The notes beneath the pieces are model-generated. The model saw nothing but the letters and a program-made list of their open reading frames with translations. It had not been told where the DNA came from and made no database searches. A DNA stretch of 43,197 nt, taken from Treponema sp. (lineage in GTDB: Bacteria > Spirochaetota > Spirochaetia > Treponematales > Treponemataceae). The position numbers were made by a program, and so were the translations under genes. Of this stretch, positions 7,783-16,353 are shown piece after piece. The DNA lies in assembly GCA_022640795.1 (NCBI GenBank), contig JALCCK010000021.1, positions 1-43,197 of the forward strand. The letters run 5' to 3'. Positions within the stretch are counted from its first letter, which is position 1; each line of letters opens with the position of its first letter.

Positions 7783-9363
7783 ATGTTCAAAACTGATACA
7801 AATTATGTAAACGGAAAAATATATACAATGGCCCGGGAAGGAGAAATCATTTCCGCGTTTTCTGTTCTGAATGGAAAAATAGTCGCTGCAGGTACCTCTG
7901 AAGAGATTGCTGCTATTCCTGCAAAAGAGACTGTAGATTTACAGAGCCGCACAGTGTTGCCAGGGTTCCAGGATACACACTGTCATATCGGTGAAACGAC
8001 AGAAGATTCAAAAAAAATCAACCTGGTAAAAACGCGAAGTCTTGATGATGTGCTGTCTGTTTTATCCGATGTGCTTGTAAAAAAGCAGTACGCAAAATGG
8101 ATTATTGCCTACAATATAAATTCCGCGTTATTGAAAGAAAACCGTCTGCCAGACCGTCACGATCTGGATAAAGTATCAGGAACTGTACCGATTTTTGTGA
8201 CCAGTTACTGTGGGCACAATTATACGTGTAATACCGCCGCACTGAAGGCATTCGGCTTTGACAGAAATTTTAAAGGTGATGAAAAGCATTCTCTCGACCG
8301 CGACGCAAACGGTGATCCCACCGGTCTCATCAGAGAACATTCTCTTTTAAATTATATTAATAAAATAAAACCTTCTGCGCTCGGAACACATGAAGACTGC
8401 AAGGATGCACTCGTACAGGTTCTGAAAGATTTTTCTTCGAAGGGCATTACAACCGTTCATACCTGTGACGGTATGGACGGAAGTTATTGTGATGAACCTG
8501 CAATATATCAGGCTCTTGAACAGGAACAACGTCTCCCCATGCGTGTTGTTTTTGACCGCTGGCATTCAGCACACAATATGCTTGGAGCCGTTTCAGGATT
8601 CGGCAGCGATAAGATAAAATATGGTGCCGTAAAACTACTGACTGACGGAAGCTTTTCGGAATGGTCTGCCTGCCTGAAAGAAGATTATTCCGACAGAAAG
8701 GGTTGCCGCGGGATTCCTATCTATACGGATGAAAAATTGCTGGAGCTGATGGGTGATGCATATGAAGAAGGAGACGATCTTGCAGTACATGCCATTGGTG
8801 ATGCTGCGGTGGAACAGTTTCTGCAGACAGTCCGGAAAATTTATGATCCGTCGAGAAAACAGCAGTTCCGTCTGATTCATGCAACTTTTTCACGGCCGGA
8901 ACAGATGGATGAAATGACAAAATATCCCATAATCATTGATACGCAGCCGATGTTTCTGCCAAATATGGCTTTGATGGGTACTCCGCGACTAGGATCCCGT
9001 GCACGCTGGATGCTGCCTTTTAAATCCATGTTTGATCGCGGACTGATTGTTACCGGTGGTGATGATTCACCGGTCTGTAATAATAACCCGTTTCTTGGTA
9101 TCCGGTACGCTGTTACCCGTGAATGTTCAGCCGGTTCTTCCAATCTGTTCTTTCCTGAAGAGTGTCTCAGTGTGTATCAGGCGGTGAGTATGTATACGAG
9201 AAATGCTTCATATGATGAACATGAAGAAAAGATAAAGGGAACGATGGAAGAGGGAAAACTTGCGGATTTTATTGTGCTTGACCGTGATATTTTCAAAATT
9301 CCGACAAAGGAAATAAGTGATATAAAAGTGATTGGAACATATATCGGAGGAAAGAAAGTCTGA
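7783..9363 (+). CDS. Metal-dependent amidohydrolase, YtcJ-like
   Basis: The 526-residue enzyme belongs to the YtcJ group of the amidohydrolase superfamily, which includes N-substituted formamide deformylase. Metal-site motifs are DTHCHIGE (about residues 64-71, HxH), HAIGDAAVE (near 331), RLIHATF (near 364) and GGDDSP (near 424). The C-terminus returns to the beta-sandwich (GKLADFIVLDRDIF). There is no signal peptide, so it acts in the cytoplasm, presumably on what the surrounding transporter imports. It is placed between the permease and ATPase genes of one operon, an unusual position that ties it to the transported compound. GAGGAG lies before the ATG. Hydrolysis of an N-acyl or formamide bond is an inference. 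Confidence 0.85.
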   Translation: MFKTDTNYVNGKIYTMAREGEIISAFSVLNGKIVAAGTSEEIAAIPAKETVDLQSRTVLPGFQDTHCHIGETTEDSKKINLVKTRSLDDVLSVLSDVLVKKQYAKWIIAYNINSALLKENRLPDRHDLDKVSGTVPIFVTSYCGHNYTCNTAALKAFGFDRNFKGDEKHSLDRDANGDPTGLIREHSLLNYINKIKPSALGTHEDCKDALVQVLKDFSSKGITTVHTCDGMDGSYCDEPAIYQALEQEQRLPMRVVFDRWHSAHNMLGAVSGFGSDKIKYGAVKLLTDGSFSEWSACLKEDYSDRKGCRGIPIYTDEKLLELMGDAYEEGDDLAVHAIGDAAVEQFLQTVRKIYDPSRKQQFRLIHATFSRPEQMDEMTKYPIIIDTQPMFLPNMALMGTPRLGSRARWMLPFKSMFDRGLIVTGGDDSPVCNNNPFLGIRYAVTRECSAGSSNLFFPEECLSVYQAVSMYTRNASYDEHEEKIKGTMEEGKLADFIVLDRDIFKIPTKEISDIKVIGTYIGGKKV

Positions 9364-9387
9364 ATGACCAGGAACAGGAGATAAAAA

Positions 9388-10395
9388 ATGGCAACAACAA
9401 CCAAAGCAGAACCGCTTCTTGAAGTCTCGAATCTCAAAACTTCATTCCGAACAATACGAGGTCTTCAGACGGCAGTCGACGGCATAAGTTTTACTATCGG
9501 CAAAGGAGAGATTGTCGGAGTCGTAGGTGAATCGGGTTGTGGTAAAAGCGTTACATCTAAATCAATTATGCGTCTTTATGATGAAAAATCAGATGTCGTA
9601 TATGATGGCCAGATAATGTTCCAAGGTCAGGATTTGATGAAAAAAAGCGAAAAAGAAATGGAAAAAATCAGAGGAAATGGAATTGCCATGGTATTTCAGG
9701 ATGCCTTGAGTTCATTGAATCCACTGTATACGGTCGGTAAACAAATATCCGAAAGTCTGCTGTTGCATAAAATGCATGACAAAAAAAAAGCGATGGTTGC
9801 GGCAGAGCAACTTCTACGACTTACCGGTATTCCGGCTCCAGAGCAACGTTTGTATTCTTATCCGCATGAACTATCAGGAGGAATGCGGCAGCGTGCGATG
9901 ATTGCTATGGCTTTAGCCTGTGAACCCAAACTTCTGATTGCCGATGAACCGACCACTGCACTGGACGTAACAATTCAGGCACAGATTATGAGGCTTATTC
10001 TTGATTTGAATAAGCGCATGAAGATGGGCATTCTGCTTATTACGCATGATCTGGGTGTCGTGGCACAAACATGTCAAAGAGTCCTTATTATCTATCTGGG
10101 ACATATTGTTGAGGAAGGAACAGTCGACGATATATTCGACCGGCCGCTACACCCATATACGAAAGGTTTACTGAAATCACTTCCGGGACTTGAAACAAAG
10201 CGTGGATCAGAATTATATATAATAAAAGGAACAGTCCCTTCCCTTGAAGAAGTAAAACAAGGATGCCGCTTTTACAACAGATGCCCCTATGCAGAAGAGA
10301 ACTGTGGTAAAGAAGATCCGGAATTGCTTCAAGTTAACGATACCCAGAAAGTCCGCTGTTTCTACACTGAAAAAATCACGAAGGGAGAAATGTAA
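9388..10395 (+). CDS. ABC transporter ATP-binding protein, DppD type
   Basis: The 335-residue ATPase has Walker A GESGCGKS (near residues 49-56), the signature [15 protein letters not shown], Walker [13 protein letters not shown] and the switch His in [10 protein letters not shown]. The C-terminal peptide-transporter extension carries four Cys ([15 protein letters not shown] and a later C), which in DppD/OppD proteins can bind an iron-sulfur cluster. It powers import with the DppF-type partner. Its stop codon shares one base with the next ATG (TAATG), so the two are translationally coupled. Confidence 0.94.
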   Translation: MATTTKAEPLLEVSNLKTSFRTIRGLQTAVDGISFTIGKGEIVGVVGESGCGKSVTSKSIMRLYDEKSDVVYDGQIMFQGQDLMKKSEKEMEKIRGNGIAMVFQDALSSLNPLYTVGKQISESLLLHKMHDKKKAMVAAEQLLRLTGIPAPEQRLYSYPHELSGGMRQRAMIAMALACEPKLLIADEPTTALDVTIQAQIMRLILDLNKRMKMGILLITHDLGVVAQTCQRVLIIYLGHIVEEGTVDDIFDRPLHPYTKGLLKSLPGLETKRGSELYIIKGTVPSLEEVKQGCRFYNRCPYAEENCGKEDPELLQVNDTQKVRCFYTEKITKGEM

Positions 10396-11372
10396 TGAAT
10401 ACGGATAAAATAATGGAAATAAGAAATTTAAAAAAATATTTTCCCGTACAAAGTTCAATCCGTATTGAACCCAAAGCTGTTAAAGCGGTCGACGATGTTT
10501 CTTTTGATATTTATCGAGGGGAAACGTTCGGACTCGTAGGAGAATCAGGGTGCGGGAAAAGCACGACCGGCCGGTGTGCCATCGGACTTATAAAAGCTAC
10601 TGACGGAAGTATAGTGTTCAATGGAAAAAATATTTCAAATCTTTCAGGTAAAGAACACAGAAACTATACGTGCAAAATGCAGATGATATTCCAGGACCCC
10701 AGTTCGTCATTAGATCCACGCATGCATATCGGAAATATTGTTGAAGAACCGCTTCTTTTACATCATATTGGGAAGTCTAAAATTGAACGGATGGAGATGG
10801 CAATGGATATACTTGAGAAAATCGGTATTCGACCCGATCAATACTACCGATATCCTCATGAATTCTCCGGCGGGCAGAAGCAACGTATTGGCATTGCCCG
10901 GGCACTTATTTTAAATCCGGAACTTATCGTATGTGATGAAGCTGTGTCGGCTCTTGATGTTTCTATTCAGGCACAGATACTAAATCTTCTGGCAAAATTA
11001 AAAAAAGAACGTAATATTACTTATCTGTTCATTTCACATAATATAAGTGTGGTACGATATGTATCCGACAGAATAGGCGTTATGTATTTAGGACATCTTG
11101 TAGAAATTACCGATACGAATACTATCTTTAAAAATCCGATTCATCCGTATACAAAGGCACTACTTTCTGCTGTTCCAGAAGTCAATCCTCACGTGAAAAA
11201 AAACCAAATTATTCTTAAAGGTGATATTCCCTCTCCTCTCGATCCTCCTTCAGGATGCGTATTTCATAACCGATGCCCGTATGCCGAAACTATATGCAGA
11301 GAAGCAATACCAACCCTTCACGAACTGGTACCGGGACATTCTGTTTCATGTTTTTTAGCTCGTAAGATGTAA
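10395..11372 (+). CDS. ABC transporter ATP-binding protein, DppF type
   Basis: The 325-residue second ATPase shows Walker [10 protein letters not shown], the Q-loop MQMIFQDPSSSLDPR, signature FSGGQKQRIGIARAL and Walker B LIVCDEAVSALD, all typical of OppF/DppF. The C-terminal Cys pattern (GCVFHNRCPYAETIC) is also present. It completes the importer and is the last gene of the operon. No terminator is visible after its stop; the following 410 bases hold a repeat array. The opposite operon converges on the same region. Confidence 0.94.
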   Translation: MNTDKIMEIRNLKKYFPVQSSIRIEPKAVKAVDDVSFDIYRGETFGLVGESGCGKSTTGRCAIGLIKATDGSIVFNGKNISNLSGKEHRNYTCKMQMIFQDPSSSLDPRMHIGNIVEEPLLLHHIGKSKIERMEMAMDILEKIGIRPDQYYRYPHEFSGGQKQRIGIARALILNPELIVCDEAVSALDVSIQAQILNLLAKLKKERNITYLFISHNISVVRYVSDRIGVMYLGHLVEITDTNTIFKNPIHPYTKALLSAVPEVNPHVKKNQIILKGDIPSPLDPPSGCVFHNRCPYAETICREAIPTLHELVPGHSVSCFLARKM

Positions 11373-11782
11373 TTCCTACTCGAGGGAAAAGGGGGTAAAG
11401 ATCCGGCCGCTCATTTTACGGCGCCCGCAGAACGGCGCTTGAGCAGCTGGTTCAGCGTCTGAGCAAAAACCAGATACCGGCAAATCTTGTAAATAAGAAA
11501 GTAAAAACCGATTTTTCAAAAGAGTAAAATTGACTTAGTGCAGACGGTACCCAAAAAAGTTATAAAAAGGGATTATACTGAATCTTCCATACATTCGAAC
11601 ATTACCCTCTGTAACATTCGAACTTTACCCTCTGTAACATTCGAACTTTACCCTCCGTAACATTCGAACTTTACCCTTCGTAACATTCGAACTTTACCCT
11701 TCGTAACCTGTATTGATCATCCTTCCACCTGTCCGTGTATACCGCTGGTCACGTACAACAGTGTCCGTCTTATTGTATAGAA
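11373..11782. other. Gene-free region between convergent operons with a short ORF remnant
   Basis: No intact gene is seen. A 42-codon open stretch without a start codon (11399-11527, plus strand) reads GARRTALEQLVQRLSKNQIP and onward. It looks protein-like and may be the tail of a lost gene, but I do not recognise its family. A weak GC-rich stem (GCGCC/GGCGC) lies near 11422-11440. The rest is the 23-bp repeat array. Confidence 0.4.
11592..11706. repeat. Tandem array of five 23-bp repeats
   Basis: Five head-to-tail units start at 11592, 11615, 11638, 11661 and 11684. Each begins CATTCGAAC, continues with TTTACCCT (ATTACCCT in the first) and ends GTAA. The variable dinucleotide before GTAA is CT, CT, CC, TC, TC in order, so neighbours are most alike, as expected from slippage expansion. 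The unit is not a multiple of three and lies between two convergent operons. There are no spacers, so it is not a CRISPR array. Confidence 0.9.
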
Positions 11783-12925
11783 TCAGGCCATCTCCGGTTT
11801 ATCCCAGAGGTTCAGCGTCGTTCCGATTCCTTTCTTTCTTGCATTCTGAAGAATCCTGTATCCCCAGGCAACGTCTTCCACCGGCATGCCGCCGACGGCA
11901 TATACGATAATCTGCTCTTCGGATTCACGCCCCTTCGCTTTTCCATTTATGATGTCGCCGATTTCTGTTATTCCCGAACGCGGCAGTTTTCCGCTTGCTA
12001 CAACGTCGTAAAATGCCATGCCGAGCAGCGTTGAAACGTTTTTCTGTGCAGGAAGTTCCGCACCTTCTGCCCAGCCTTCATACATCTTCTGGTTATCGGA
12101 AACAAGCTTACAGCGAGACGTATCTGAGAGAAAACCGCTTTCCATAAGAAGTACCGATGTGCTCATGATAAGAGCTCCCGGTTTCAGCCATTCGGATTCT
12201 GCATGAGGGTTATCTTCAAAGACTGCTGCATTCGTTGTTCCAAAATAGATGATGTCGGAATCTCTGCAGGCTTCTTCTTCCGATTTACATACGATTATAT
12301 TTTTTACGCCGGGACAATGTTCCTTTATCCATGAAATAAAACTGTCGATACCGCTCTGTCTTCTTCCCTTTATTTTCACTGTTTCAATACCCGGTTTTTC
12401 GCAGACAAAGGACTGCAAAGCCGTTCTGCCCATAACTCCCGGCCCTATAATCGAAACTGTTTTCGGATTCTTTATTGAAAGATATCGGACTCCCAGGCCC
12501 GGAACGGCACCGGTACGCATGGCACTTAAGATATTTGCCGACATATAGGCAAGCGGAACACCGGTTTCCCTGTCCATCAGCGTCAGCATAAGAACGGAAC
12601 GGGGAAGTCCTTTTTCACGGTTAGCCTGATTTGAGCCGTAACACTTGATTCCGCACATTCTGAATTCTCCGCCGACGTACGCGGGCATTGCGACAAAACG
12701 GTAATCAGGTCCCAGTAATGGCATTCCTTCAACATCCGAGGTTTCAGGAAATTTCATCATAATACCATGTTCATTTCCGTTTTTGCCGCCCATACGGTAA
12801 TCACCTTTCCCGATAAGTGAAAAAAGTTCTTCCATCGTGTCGATGCAGCCGGCCATATCTTCTACGCCTGCCAGAATCATGTCGTTTTCGCTTAAATACA
12901 GAAAATCAATTTTTGAACTGCTCAT
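11783..12925 (-). CDS. Ornithine cyclodeaminase / mu-crystallin family protein
   Basis: The 380-residue protein has the OCD/mu-crystallin layout: an N-terminal dimerisation part, then MSANILSAMRTGAVPGLGVRY and a Rossmann site IIGPGVMGRTALQ (near residues 161-173). Family members include ornithine cyclodeaminase, ketimine and pyrroline-2-carboxylate reductases, and opine-related enzymes. The length exceeds the usual 310-330 and fits the subgroup annotated as tyramine oxidase subunit B, a name of uncertain biochemical basis. It is the last gene of the operon that starts at 16348, 29 bases after the FAD subunit gene. NAD(P)-dependent handling of the imine or amino acid made by that complex is a reasonable inference. 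The precise reaction is open. Confidence 0.85.
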   Translation of the reverse strand: MSSSKIDFLYLSENDMILAGVEDMAGCIDTMEELFSLIGKGDYRMGGKNGNEHGIMMKFPETSDVEGMPLLGPDYRFVAMPAYVGGEFRMCGIKCYGSNQANREKGLPRSVLMLTLMDRETGVPLAYMSANILSAMRTGAVPGLGVRYLSIKNPKTVSIIGPGVMGRTALQSFVCEKPGIETVKIKGRRQSGIDSFISWIKEHCPGVKNIIVCKSEEEACRDSDIIYFGTTNAAVFEDNPHAESEWLKPGALIMSTSVLLMESGFLSDTSRCKLVSDNQKMYEGWAEGAELPAQKNVSTLLGMAFYDVVASGKLPRSGITEIGDIINGKAKGRESEEQIIVYAVGGMPVEDVAWGYRILQNARKKGIGTTLNLWDKPEMA

Positions 12926-12954
12926 AATTTACCTCGTATATATTACTGATCAAA

Positions 12955-14082
12955 TTAAATCTTTGCCTTGAATCTGTTCAGCCGAAGCGGAGAGATATCG
13001 ACAGGTGTCTTTCCGCCCGTCATCAGTTGTGCCATGCTGTATCCTGCCGCCGGCCCGATGCCGAAGCCGTGGCCGGTAAATCCGCATGCCGTGTACAGAC
13101 CCGGAATTTCTTCTACTCTGTCAATGATTGCAACCCCGTCCGCACATTCATCTTTCCATCCTGCCCACGAACGGACTATTTTTGCATCCTGTAAAGCGGG
13201 AAAGTATTTCATAATACCGCGGCAGATGCACGGAGCCAGAATGCTGCTTGAAACCGGCGTTCCGTCGTTTTCGTTATAATGCTCAAGTCCCGTAGAACCG
13301 CCGAATACGAAGGAACCGTGTTTTGTCTGATGACCGTAGAAGTCTGCTTCCGCTGTACCGAGCATCTGGTCAAACATCAGGGGTTCTCCTTCCGTTACAA
13401 GGCATTCTATTTTTACCTTGATAACCGGAACGTCTATATCGACGGTATTCAGTATCGCGCGGCTGCCGAATCCTGCCGCAACAAGAACGTTATCCGTTTC
13501 AAAGACCGCTTCCGGCGTGATTACTTTTCTGATTCTGCCTTTGACGGTCCGCAGTTCGGTAACTTCGGCTCCGGTAATGAAATCGACGCCGAGTTCCCGC
13601 GCTTTTTTGAAGAAACCGAGCGTCGTCGTCAGAGGATTCGCGTGTCCGTCGGTCGGACACCAGCTTGCGACAGTTACTTCATCCGAAAGATACGGATTAA
13701 TCTCCCGAACTTCCTTTCCATCCAGCATCCGTACGTCGAGTCCTTCTTTGACCGCCTTGTCGGTAAGCCTCTGAAGGATCTTTTTATGCCTGTCGTTTTT
13801 TCCCAGCCGGAGGTTTCCCTTCTGCACATATTCGCAGTCGGTTCCGAGTTCTTCGGAGAGCACCGGCCAGATATGCTGAACACCCCATATCATGAGCGGC
13901 AGTTCCCGCGGGTCGCGTCCGGACTGTCTGACTCCGCCGCCGTTTCTGGACGATCCGCCGTTTCCGATAGAGCTGCTGCCTTCCAGTACGATAACCGATA
14001 AACCATTCCTTGCAAGATAATATGCAGCAGCGCATCCTACGATGCCGCCTCCTATTACAATCGCATCTGCTGTCTTTTTCAT
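12955..14082 (-). CDS. FAD-dependent amino-acid dehydrogenase subunit (DAO family, beta subunit)
   Basis: The 375-residue protein is a D-amino-acid-oxidase-fold flavoprotein. The FAD Rossmann motif is VIGGGIVGCAAAYYLAR at residues 8-24, then LEGSSSIGNGGSSRNGGGVRQ, where the flavin is usually bound, and a C-terminal CGFTGHGFGIGPAAG. Its closest named relatives by layout are HcnC, sarcosine/D-hydroxyproline dehydrogenase and the OoxB or PdhB subunits. It would oxidise the C-N bond of a secondary or N-substituted amino acid. AGAGG precedes the ATG. It sits between the BFD-like and OCD-family genes in the same operon, so electrons probably pass to the co-encoded iron-sulfur and NAD-linked subunits. 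Confidence 0.88.
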   Translation of the reverse strand: MKKTADAIVIGGGIVGCAAAYYLARNGLSVIVLEGSSSIGNGGSSRNGGGVRQSGRDPRELPLMIWGVQHIWPVLSEELGTDCEYVQKGNLRLGKNDRHKKILQRLTDKAVKEGLDVRMLDGKEVREINPYLSDEVTVASWCPTDGHANPLTTTLGFFKKARELGVDFITGAEVTELRTVKGRIRKVITPEAVFETDNVLVAAGFGSRAILNTVDIDVPVIKVKIECLVTEGEPLMFDQMLGTAEADFYGHQTKHGSFVFGGSTGLEHYNENDGTPVSSSILAPCICRGIMKYFPALQDAKIVRSWAGWKDECADGVAIIDRVEEIPGLYTACGFTGHGFGIGPAAGYSMAQLMTGGKTPVDISPLRLNRFKAKI

Positions 14083-14115
14083 AGAAAAACCTCTTCTAAT
14101 CCGCCGCGGGCGTTA

Positions 14116-14430
14116 TTATACGTCATCTTCGTTCCCGAATATATTCATTTCCACCGGGCGCATCGGAGATCTGCTGGTAGCGGACTCCAGTTCTGCAGGG
14201 GATATATTCAACTCCCGTGCAACAATACCTTTTACCAGCCTGCCGCACGTCTGTCCCTGACAGAGTCCCATTCCGCACCGGAGGTACCGCCGTATCTCGG
14301 GAACCGTATACATTCCGTCGTGTACGGCTTTTCGTATTTCTCCCTTCGTTACTTCTTCGCACCGGCAGATGATTAGGTCGTCGTCCGGTTTTGCAGTAAA
14401 AGGTCCTATATCTCGTGAACGGTCATTCAT
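14116..14430 (-). CDS. BFD-like [2Fe-2S] subunit of the dehydrogenase complex
   Basis: The 104-residue protein has a bacterioferritin-associated-ferredoxin-like [2Fe-2S] domain: IICRCEEVT (CxC near residues 18-20) and RCGMGLCQGQTCG (CxxxxC near 53-63). In four-subunit proline/hydroxyproline dehydrogenases, a small subunit of this kind links the flavin subunits. Its ATG overlaps the stop of the large subunit by four bases (ATGA), so translation is coupled. A gap of 33 bases separates it from the FAD subunit gene downstream. Confidence 0.85.
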   Translation of the reverse strand: MNDRSRDIGPFTAKPDDDLIICRCEEVTKGEIRKAVHDGMYTVPEIRRYLRCGMGLCQGQTCGRLVKGIVARELNISPAELESATSRSPMRPVEMNIFGNEDDV

Positions 14431-16025
14431 TTTTCAGTAGCCTCCGGTTCATACTTCTTAAAAAAACGGGCTTCCATTACCATATCGGCCGGCACCTTCA
14501 TGGTAAGAAGATTGGTGTGATCGTACGCCTTTGAGCTGCGCACTTCAACGATTTCCGCATCGCACACCGGTTTACCGCTCCGGTCCAACGCTTTTCCTTT
14601 GTCTCCTTTCTGAGGAAGCGGCAGAAATTCATACGGCAGAGTAACGGCTGCGTATTCTTTTTCATAGTCTTCGTTGACCAGAAAGATCGCCTGTCCCGAA
14701 CACGATGCAACGCACATTCCGCAGCCCGTACAGGAAGCTTCTTTTCCGACGACCGGAAGCGACGTTATATGTTTTCCGATTTTGATGCAGCCGCGTACGC
14801 AGGCATCCTGACACGGATTGCACGGAATGTTCTGCGTACATTCGATGACCGGATGAATCCCTTTCCGGTGCGTTACACCCGGAAAACGCTCTATTTCGTC
14901 GCCGGCAACATAGCCCTTTGTAAGAAGGCTCATCGAGACGGGAATACCTTCGTCAGTCTTTTCTATCAGTTTACCTTTATTCTGCGGCGCGAACATACCT
15001 TCCCGGAGCGTTCCGAGATCCGCTTCGCATTTTGCAACAGCGGAATCCGCATCACTGTTACCGCAGAAACCAAGATACGCTGCTGCCCGTATTCCTGCTA
15101 TGCGGCCTTCTATCATTGCAGAACTTGCTTCTTCTATACCGGAAACATCGCCGGCGGCAAAAATACCCTTTATCGAAGTTTCTCCGTATTCGTCTACGAG
15201 CGGAACCTGGCCGCCCCGTTTCGGATTATCTTCCATGCTGCATCCGGCCATCTTAAGCAGCTGGGACATGGGGGATAGTCCGACTGCCATACAGATCGTA
15301 TCAACGTCAAAGTGTTTTTCCGTTCCTCTGACCGGTACAAAATGACTGTCAACTCCGCTTATCGTAACACCGGTCACGAAGCCGGTTCCTTCCGCTTTTA
15401 TAATCGTATGCGACAGATAAAAAGGGACGCCGCAGCGGGCCAGTTTCGCCGCATGAACGCCGTAACCGCCGATCCGGGGAGCCGCATCTGCAACGGCAAC
15501 GAGTTCGCATCCTGCCTGCAGCAGCTGAAACCCGACGACCAGTCCGACATTTCCGCTTCCGAGCATAAGTATTCTGTTTCCGGGCTTTACGCCGTGCAGA
15601 TTCATCATCGTCTGGGCGGCACCTGCTCCTATGACGCCCGGAAGTGTCCAGCCTTCAAACGGTACTGCGTTTTCCGATGCCCCGGTCGCTATGATAATTG
15701 AACTTCCTTTATAATGATGCATTGCATCGTCGTATCTGACGACGACTTCCTTGTTCATGAACATACCGGTAACGGTCGCGTCGAGCCGGACGGTTACGCC
15801 TGCATCCGACGCTTCCTTCAAAAGCTGTTCGCCGATTTTAAATCCCCTGATTTTTGCTTTATGTTCTTTCGATCCGAAAAATTTATGTATCTGTTTGAAC
15901 AGCTGGCCGCCCGGCCTGTTGTTTTCATCAAAGACGATAACGGAAAGTCCCCTTTTTGCTGCCTCTATTGCTGCTGAAAGTCCGGAAGGTCCTGCTCCGA
16001 CGATAATTACATCATATCGTTTCAT
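14427..16025 (-). CDS. Alpha subunit: FAD/NAD(P)-binding oxidoreductase with iron-sulfur domain
   Basis: The 532-residue protein has an FAD site VGAGPSGLSAAIEA (residues 9-22), a second dinucleotide-binding motif MLGSGNVGLV (near 154-163) and a C-terminal FAD-contact GIFAAGDVSGIEEAS. About residues 390-450 carry a ferredoxin-like insert: CTQNIPCNPCQDACVRGC and CTGCGMCVASC, enough Cys for one or two [4Fe-4S] clusters. This layout matches the alpha subunit of dye-linked proline dehydrogenase, HcnB and opine oxidase OoxA. It probably passes electrons from the FAD subunit to NAD(P) or ferredoxin. It overlaps both neighbours by 1-4 bases. Confidence 0.9.
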   Translation of the reverse strand: MKRYDVIIVGAGPSGLSAAIEAAKRGLSVIVFDENNRPGGQLFKQIHKFFGSKEHKAKIRGFKIGEQLLKEASDAGVTVRLDATVTGMFMNKEVVVRYDDAMHHYKGSSIIIATGASENAVPFEGWTLPGVIGAGAAQTMMNLHGVKPGNRILMLGSGNVGLVVGFQLLQAGCELVAVADAAPRIGGYGVHAAKLARCGVPFYLSHTIIKAEGTGFVTGVTISGVDSHFVPVRGTEKHFDVDTICMAVGLSPMSQLLKMAGCSMEDNPKRGGQVPLVDEYGETSIKGIFAAGDVSGIEEASSAMIEGRIAGIRAAAYLGFCGNSDADSAVAKCEADLGTLREGMFAPQNKGKLIEKTDEGIPVSMSLLTKGYVAGDEIERFPGVTHRKGIHPVIECTQNIPCNPCQDACVRGCIKIGKHITSLPVVGKEASCTGCGMCVASCSGQAIFLVNEDYEKEYAAVTLPYEFLPLPQKGDKGKALDRSGKPVCDAEIVEVRSSKAYDHTNLLTMKVPADMVMEARFFKKYEPEATEK

Positions 16026-16348
16026 TATTTTTCTACCTTGTCTTTCGCAGCAACGCCGTATTGCGTTTTCACATCCATTCCTTCCTTAAGCGGTGTAACG
16101 CAGGTACGGATGTTCGGCTTTCCGTCTACGACCATGACGCAGTCAGTACAGCGTCCGATTGCACAGAAGATTCCGCGCGGAAGATGCCGCCTGGCCGTAT
16201 ACCGGTGAATCATAACCCCGGCTGCCTTAAGTGCTGCTGCTATCGGCTCTCCCTCATATCCCTGAACCGGCCTGCCGTCAAAAGTAAATGTCACAAAGCG
16301 TCCTTTCTGCGGTTTTCCAAGAATGGGATGCTCCATTATTCTCTGCAC
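16025..16348 (-). CDS. [2Fe-2S] ferredoxin-like subunit (HcnA / SoxA-N type)
   Basis: The 107-residue protein has a plant-type [2Fe-2S] fold: FTFDGRPVQGYEGEPIAAAL, then CAIGRCTDC (C near residues 56, 61, 64) and a final Cys in IRTCVTPL. Such subunits are the first gene in hydrogen-cyanide-synthase-like and hydroxyproline-dehydrogenase operons. The start is a GTG at 16348, set by a strong GGAGGAG at about 16352-16360; an ATG five codons later is the alternative. It is the first gene of the five-gene operon. Its stop overlaps the alpha-subunit start (TAATG). Confidence 0.86.
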   Translation of the reverse strand: MQRIMEHPILGKPQKGRFVTFTFDGRPVQGYEGEPIAAALKAAGVMIHRYTARRHLPRGIFCAIGRCTDCVMVVDGKPNIRTCVTPLKEGMDVKTQYGVAAKDKVEK

Positions 16349-16353
16349 AATCT

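Noticed and set aside
11399..11527. Transposase tail between the convergent operons
   Set aside because: The 42-codon stretch looks protein-like but matches no transposase motif I know, and no inverted repeats flank it.
11592..11706. CRISPR array
   Set aside because: Units are contiguous 23-bp copies with no unique spacers, and no cas gene is in the window.
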